Shown piece by piece: positions 59,326 to 64,000 of a DNA stretch of 64,000 bases. The position numbers and the translations under genes were made by a program. Under the pieces are notes generated by a model. The model did not search any database. It saw only the letters and a list, made by a program, of their open reading frames with translations, and was not told the DNA's origin. Origin of the DNA: Gorsachius magnificus (taxonomy: Eukaryota; Chordata; Aves; Pelecaniformes; Ardeidae); NCBI GenBank assembly GCA_034008185.1, contig CM067082.1, forward strand, positions 87,543,684 to 87,607,683. Direction: 5' to 3'. Numbering within the stretch: position 1 is the stretch's first letter; the number at the start of each line of letters is the position of its first letter.

Positions 59326-61734
59326 GACTTACACCCACAGAGAAAGGGGAACTTTCCTTCCCCCCCAGTTTCTCTAAATTGGATTTATTTCTACCTCTGG
59401 CAGCCAGAGCTGAGGCAGAAGTGAAGCAAGGACTGGAATATCCATAAATTCCTAGACTGTTCTGGGAATAAGTCAAGAAATCATCTGTGCATCTCTGGAT
59501 GTGCACATCAGAAGACAGAAATGGAGAATAAAACCTGAATATCTTAATTCCCTCTGGAAAAGACTTTTAGTCTAGTCACACCTTGCTCAGATGTAATGAC
59601 ACAGAATAAAAGGCCTAGGACTTCATGTTGCCCCCATAGGGAAGTTGTAAGGGGCGTGTTTGCTCATTCACACATTGAGAAATTAATGGACACTCAAGGC
59701 CATACCGGTAACTCTGGCTTGATTTAATTTTTCAGGGATGACCAGACCAATTGGTGACAGAAGAAAAGACAGTCGTAAAGGTCAGACACCTTTAAATCAC
59801 ATCCTTTTTCTGTATTGCCAGTATTGTAATTAGCTGTCGTGGAACATTTTTGGAGCTGTGAGAGCTCTTTAAGCAATGAAAAGTATTTTTGATTGCCAGC
59901 ATTCTGGTAGTGGGTTTAGTACTGTTTGCTGGCCAAGCAAGCAGTTGGCTGGCGGAGGAAGAAAGGATTGTCACACTGATAACGGATAACATAACCAATA
60001 ACCACTGCCTTATGTCCAAGAGGTTTTGCGTCAGCTGAAACTTTTTTTTTCTGTTGAAGACTTAAAGTGTGAAGTTTTATAATCCTGAATTACTTCCAGA
60101 ACTTGGAGAAAAAACACTGTGTTGGTTGGTTTCTTGTCAAAGTTCTTAGTGGGTTTTCACAATATGAAGCCAGACCCTCAGCGCAGAACACGCTAGTTTC
60201 TGCAACATGGGAAATCAGTTCATGGTCTTGACTGCATTTGGTAAATTCATTCACAGGACATTAAGGTCATTGCTGAGGAACACAAAAGACTCAGAATAGT
60301 AAATTACAGTCTCTGTTTTCCTTTTGTATTGGTCCCATCCTGTTTTCCTTAAGTCAATCCAAAATAATATTTAAACTGAAAGTATGTAGCATTTTTCTTT
60401 GCAGAAAAATGCAATGACAGCATATTGCTGCTGTGGTTTCTCAATGTCTCTTGCAAGACATGGAAGTCTCTTTCAGGAAATTGTTTTTTCTTGTTGGAAG
60501 TTTTCTTGATAAAAAATAAGTTTGCCTAACCAAAATTCACAAGAAAAGGAAGGTCAACCTCACTGACAGTTTTAGGTAATCTTAGCAAGAAATTCAGAAG
60601 CAAAGATGTTGATTCACACTTTCACTTTAAAATAAGTTTATATAGATTTAAAGTGTCTCTTAATTACATGCTTTGAAGTTTAAAATATGTAAAAATATAT
60701 TCAGTGGAAATGTTGATTCAGTATTACAAACACATGTTTCCATTTGGAGGGAATCTTCTGTGTGTGAGCTTTTTCTCTGAAAAAAAAAAAAATCTAAGAT
60801 GTATCCTGTAAAATTTCTCTTTAAAAAACTGTGGTTTGCAGATTATTTCTGCTGGAGATTTTCTTGATCACTGCTTTATATAAACTGACTTGATTCCTAA
60901 ATAACTCAAATAGACAGGAAGGGGACTGGGGAATACAGATACAATCTTAAAATATTGGTTTTCCTAGTGCTATAAGAAGTAGCTTGGTTCATTTTGACTG
61001 ATATACTTTTAAGCTCTGTTTTGAAATACTTTAATTTGAAGCTTGAACTGTGAAATAACAGGGCCAGAGGAATTTCCCTTCTGTTTTTTACTGCTTCCCA
61101 AATTAAGTCATATGGGTAAAGATCTTAAAACCCGGCGCCAGTGTGTGGCTTCACTAATAGCATATATGTGATCATGTTATTCCTGAGAAAGGCATGTTTC
61201 AAATAAAAAGGAAATGTCAACCTTGAGTATTTTTTATTAAATCCCTTTTCTTCTTCTCTTCAAGTTCAGCTTTAGCTGACCACTTCCTTTGTCTGGTTTA
61301 TTTTTATTAGAAATGAGCAGATTCATTAACTGTGCAACTCGGTGGTCAGGCAGTGACTGGATATGTCCAATAATGGGTAATAGTTGTATTTTTCATTGGG
61401 AGACCAATGTTTGCTTTGGAGATGGCCTGGGGAACAGATGTAATCTGAGACGGCTCTGTGTTTACCTCTTGTTTCACTGATATGCTGAGCATGTTTGAAA
61501 CCAGTGAGAAAGAAAAACAAACATTTCAGCAGAAAGTACCTGCAAGTGCTCACTGTTTCCCCAGACCGTGTCCCTGGGCTCCAGCCAGAAACTCCACAGA
61601 CAGGACTGCGCACACACACTCACGCGAACATGCATGCGCACACATACTCACGCACGCACACATACACATCTATTTCATGATACAGTCATGCTCTCAACCT
61701 GCATGGTTCCAAGAATGCTTTCCAACAATTCCTA
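59326..61734. other. no gene seen
   Basis: Unique AT-rich sequence up to the CA-rich microsatellite and the following CR1 fragment. Open frames are short and lack any visible domain. Confidence 0.55.
61609..61670. repeat. imperfect CA-rich microsatellite
   Basis: About 60 bases of CA repeats interrupted by CTCACG, GCATGCGC and similar units (CACACACACTCACGCG, CACGCACGCACACATACACA). The alternating purine-pyrimidine pattern with CG steps is the kind that can adopt Z-DNA. Open frames crossing it are artefacts. Confidence 0.92.
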
Positions 61735-61925
61735 TGTTCCACTTCTTTGCTGTAAGGGTGACTGAGCACTGGCACAGGTTGCCCAGAAAAGCTGTAGAGT
61801 CTCCATGCTTGGAGATACTCAAAAGCTATACGGACGTGGTCCTGAGGAACCTTCTTGGGCAGGTGTGTTGGACCAGATGACCTCCAGAGGTCCCTACCAA
61901 CCTCAACCAGCCTGTGATTCTGTGT
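61735..61925 (+). mobile_element. CR1 LINE 3' fragment
   Basis: Plus-strand CR1 3' end of about 190 bases. In one frame it reads VRVTEHWHRLPRKAVESP followed by LEILKS, the conserved end of CR1 ORF2. It then gives GTTGGACCAGATGACCTCC and the GGTCCCTACCAACCTC 3' UTR motif, and stops at a weak tail (GTGATTCTGTG). It resembles the 44.18 kb copy more than the 51.5 kb copy (VRVTEHW rather than MRVVKHW). It sits just downstream of a CA-rich microsatellite and carries no complete reading frame. Confidence 0.9.
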
Positions 61926-64000
61926 GTATGTAAGCCATTTGATGAACTGCTTGTTTATGTGATACAAGTCAGCATCAAGGCTACTGATCAATGTCTGCTT
62001 GTCAGAAAGCTTTTTTGATGTACATAGTTTCATGCACTGGTATTAATACTTTTTTCACTCCTGTTTCTGCTTTATTTCTCCTCTGTCCACCAGTTGTCAC
62101 ATTCTACATGGGTATTTATTGGTAGTCAAGGTCATTTGAAGTACTTGCCACATAGGTGACTCAGATGAAATAAAACAATCTGAGGACCATGAACAGAAGT
62201 ATTCCAATACTATACACAATCTTGAAATAATGAGATTCTTGTCTCCTCACATTTCTTTCAGCATTATTTTCCCTGTCAAAATGACTAAATTTCAGATTGC
62301 AGTTTAGATGCAGGCAATAAGAAGTGCTAATCTTTGGTAAAGGAGGAAGAGGTGGGTGGGGAACTGACAGCAATTCATATTGCCTATTTCCCAAAGCGGT
62401 CTCGTTACTCTTAATAGTTTCTTTTGCCAAGCACTCTTACTGTGGCAGCAGAATAAAACATTCCTCCAAGCTTTGCACAGTTGCCAGCATACATACTCTA
62501 CTTCAGTCTTAATTGGTAGAAATTGCTATGGACTTACACTCTGGGAGGCATTGCCCACTTCTACAGGCTACTGTATGGCCCCTGATGAATATTCAGTGGT
62601 CAGTGTGTTTCCTTCTTGTGGTTCTAGCAAGCACTGGTCTTATTTAATGTCATGCATGCAGAAGGAAGTAGTGACTTGTCACTAAGGCTGTTCAAAGTCT
62701 ACAGGGTTAGTTTGTGTAATGACTTGTGAAATGAAACTCCCAAATGTGCTTGCAGGAATTGGTAACAAGCCACATTTTGCAGGAGGCAAAATCTTCACAG
62801 GAGTATCGGTTTCTACTTCTACGAGGTAGAGTAGGAGGAAAGGAGAAGGGCCAGATCTAAGGAGAGAGTGAATCATCCTCAATTACAGCCAGGTAGAGAA
62901 AAAACCCTGTGAAAGACCAGCCTGTCACTGATCCCACCATGGCACTCCGAACACATTTTCAGAATGTCCCTAGGAACAGACATCCCAAACTGGGCAGGAG
63001 AGGGCTGAGGGCTTTCCTGAGGAAATGGGAGCTCTTGCTAAGTAAACACCCTGTCACGGTAGTTAGCAGACTTTGGGGCTAGTCTGCAATAAAACTAGTG
63101 TGCTGCATTCTGGTGCAGAGTAGGTCACAAACCTGAGCTTTGAATCTAGCATTCACTTTGAGTGGGATCTGGGTTTCCTACAGGAATTTCACTCTATTGT
63201 ATGGGGCAGTGGCTGCCTTGTGGCAAAGCCACTGCCACTGAGGAGCTGGATACACCTGTGCTATTTTCCAGTGACAAAACCCCTCCTTCCTTGCCATTTT
63301 GTTACATCTAAAAAAGCTGAAATTGGGTGAAAAGGCAATGCTGTGGGGCAAGCTGCTTCTTAGGACTCTTTTCAGGGGCGATGCTTTTAGACCGGCTACT
63401 GTCCCAGAAACAGCGTGAGGATTCAGACTGGGCCACCAGATGGAGGAGAGAGACAGGAGAGGAAAGATGGTTCTATAATGGGGATGTTCTTCTCACTATA
63501 AGAAACAAAATAAAGACATGATCTAGTTATAGACATGGTGCATTGTACGGCTGCTCCTACCCTCTCTTCCTAGAGCAGGAAAAACTATTTTCTGCTCAAA
63601 AGCAAGGAAGCACAGTTACTCCTGTCAAGTTCAGTGGCAGAACCAGTGTCAAGCACTGTAGTTCTCACTAGCTGGATCCACTCTGTTATGTTGCAGCCTC
63701 CAGGGCAGCGCTCCTGAGTAGCCCATTTTCTGGCTAGTAATGTTGTATTAATGTCTGTAAGGTCTAGGTCTTTTGGCTGGAAGCTAGGGCTCCCACCTGA
63801 CTTCAGAGGAGTCTACCTCCCCAGTGGGTGACTGCACCATTGCCTGCAGTTTTGTCAACAGAGGGAGGCTCTGGACTGGCAATGAAGAAGGAGAGTTGTT
63901 TAAAAGAGGAAAGGGAGGTATTCAAAAGATACAAGGGCCTGACAGAGGTATGGGTGTTACCAGTCACGTTGCCTTTGAAGAAGAGGGCGAGGAAGACTTT
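61926..64000. other. no gene seen
   Basis: Unique sequence with somewhat higher GC toward the right end. No repeat, RNA gene or convincing exon was recognised. Confidence 0.5.

Noticed and set aside
61458..61880. 140-codon plus-strand open frame
   Set aside because: It runs through a CA-rich microsatellite and then into a CR1 3' fragment; the composition is chimeric and there is no start context.
1..64000. tRNA, snRNA, rRNA, known microRNA, CRISPR array or prokaryotic operon
   Set aside because: I looked for tRNA B-box-like GGTTCGAATC, the U6 and let-7/miR-9/miR-124 cores and regularly spaced repeats and found none. The sequence is plainly vertebrate nuclear DNA.

Overview
The window reads as nuclear DNA from a bird. 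CR1 (chicken repeat 1) LINE fragments with the avian 3' tail (ATTCTATG)n occur throughout, together with a solo LTR of a type I associate with avian ERVL-like endogenous retroviruses, very old amniote CR1/L3-type remnants, sparse microsatellites, and AT-rich unique sequence between them. There are no operons, ribosome binding sites, CRISPR arrays or compact genes. No tRNA, rRNA or known microRNA could be recognised.

Layout. 1-15.5 kb: mostly unique sequence with one ancient CR1 end (about 2.80 kb) and, on the minus strand, the best splice-flanked candidate coding exon (6281-6358). 15.5-17.7 kb: an ancient CR1/L3-type relic and a short CR1 3' end. 17.7-35.9 kb: unique sequence with a MIR-like relic, a second ancient CR1 end at 26.2 kb, a GC-richer block at 23.7-24.7 kb and two perfect palindromes. 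35.9-36.86 kb: a GC-rich solo LTR, followed by an AT-rich block holding an AP-1/MARE site directly joined to an octamer. 39.99-40.74 kb and 44.18-44.73 kb: minus-strand CR1 copies keeping C-terminal ORF2 reading frame. 38.5-50.3 kb on the plus strand: several splice-flanked candidate exons (best 41132-41200 and 50179-50258), none of a protein I recognise. 51.54-53.10 kb: a 5'-truncated but uninterrupted CR1 copy with a 477-codon open reading frame containing the reverse transcriptase catalytic motifs. 53.1-64 kb: unique sequence with two further CR1 fragments (59.2 and 61.8 kb).

Interpretation. This is most likely intronic or intergenic DNA of a large avian locus. The only unambiguous long coding frame belongs to the retroelement. 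The candidate exons rest on splice-site shape plus an open frame. In 64 kb such combinations also arise by chance, so confidence is modest. I found no convincing new multi-gene system. The most useful leads are the candidate exons, the young CR1 copy with a matching 3' end at 59.2 kb, and a few blocks that look like regulatory DNA.
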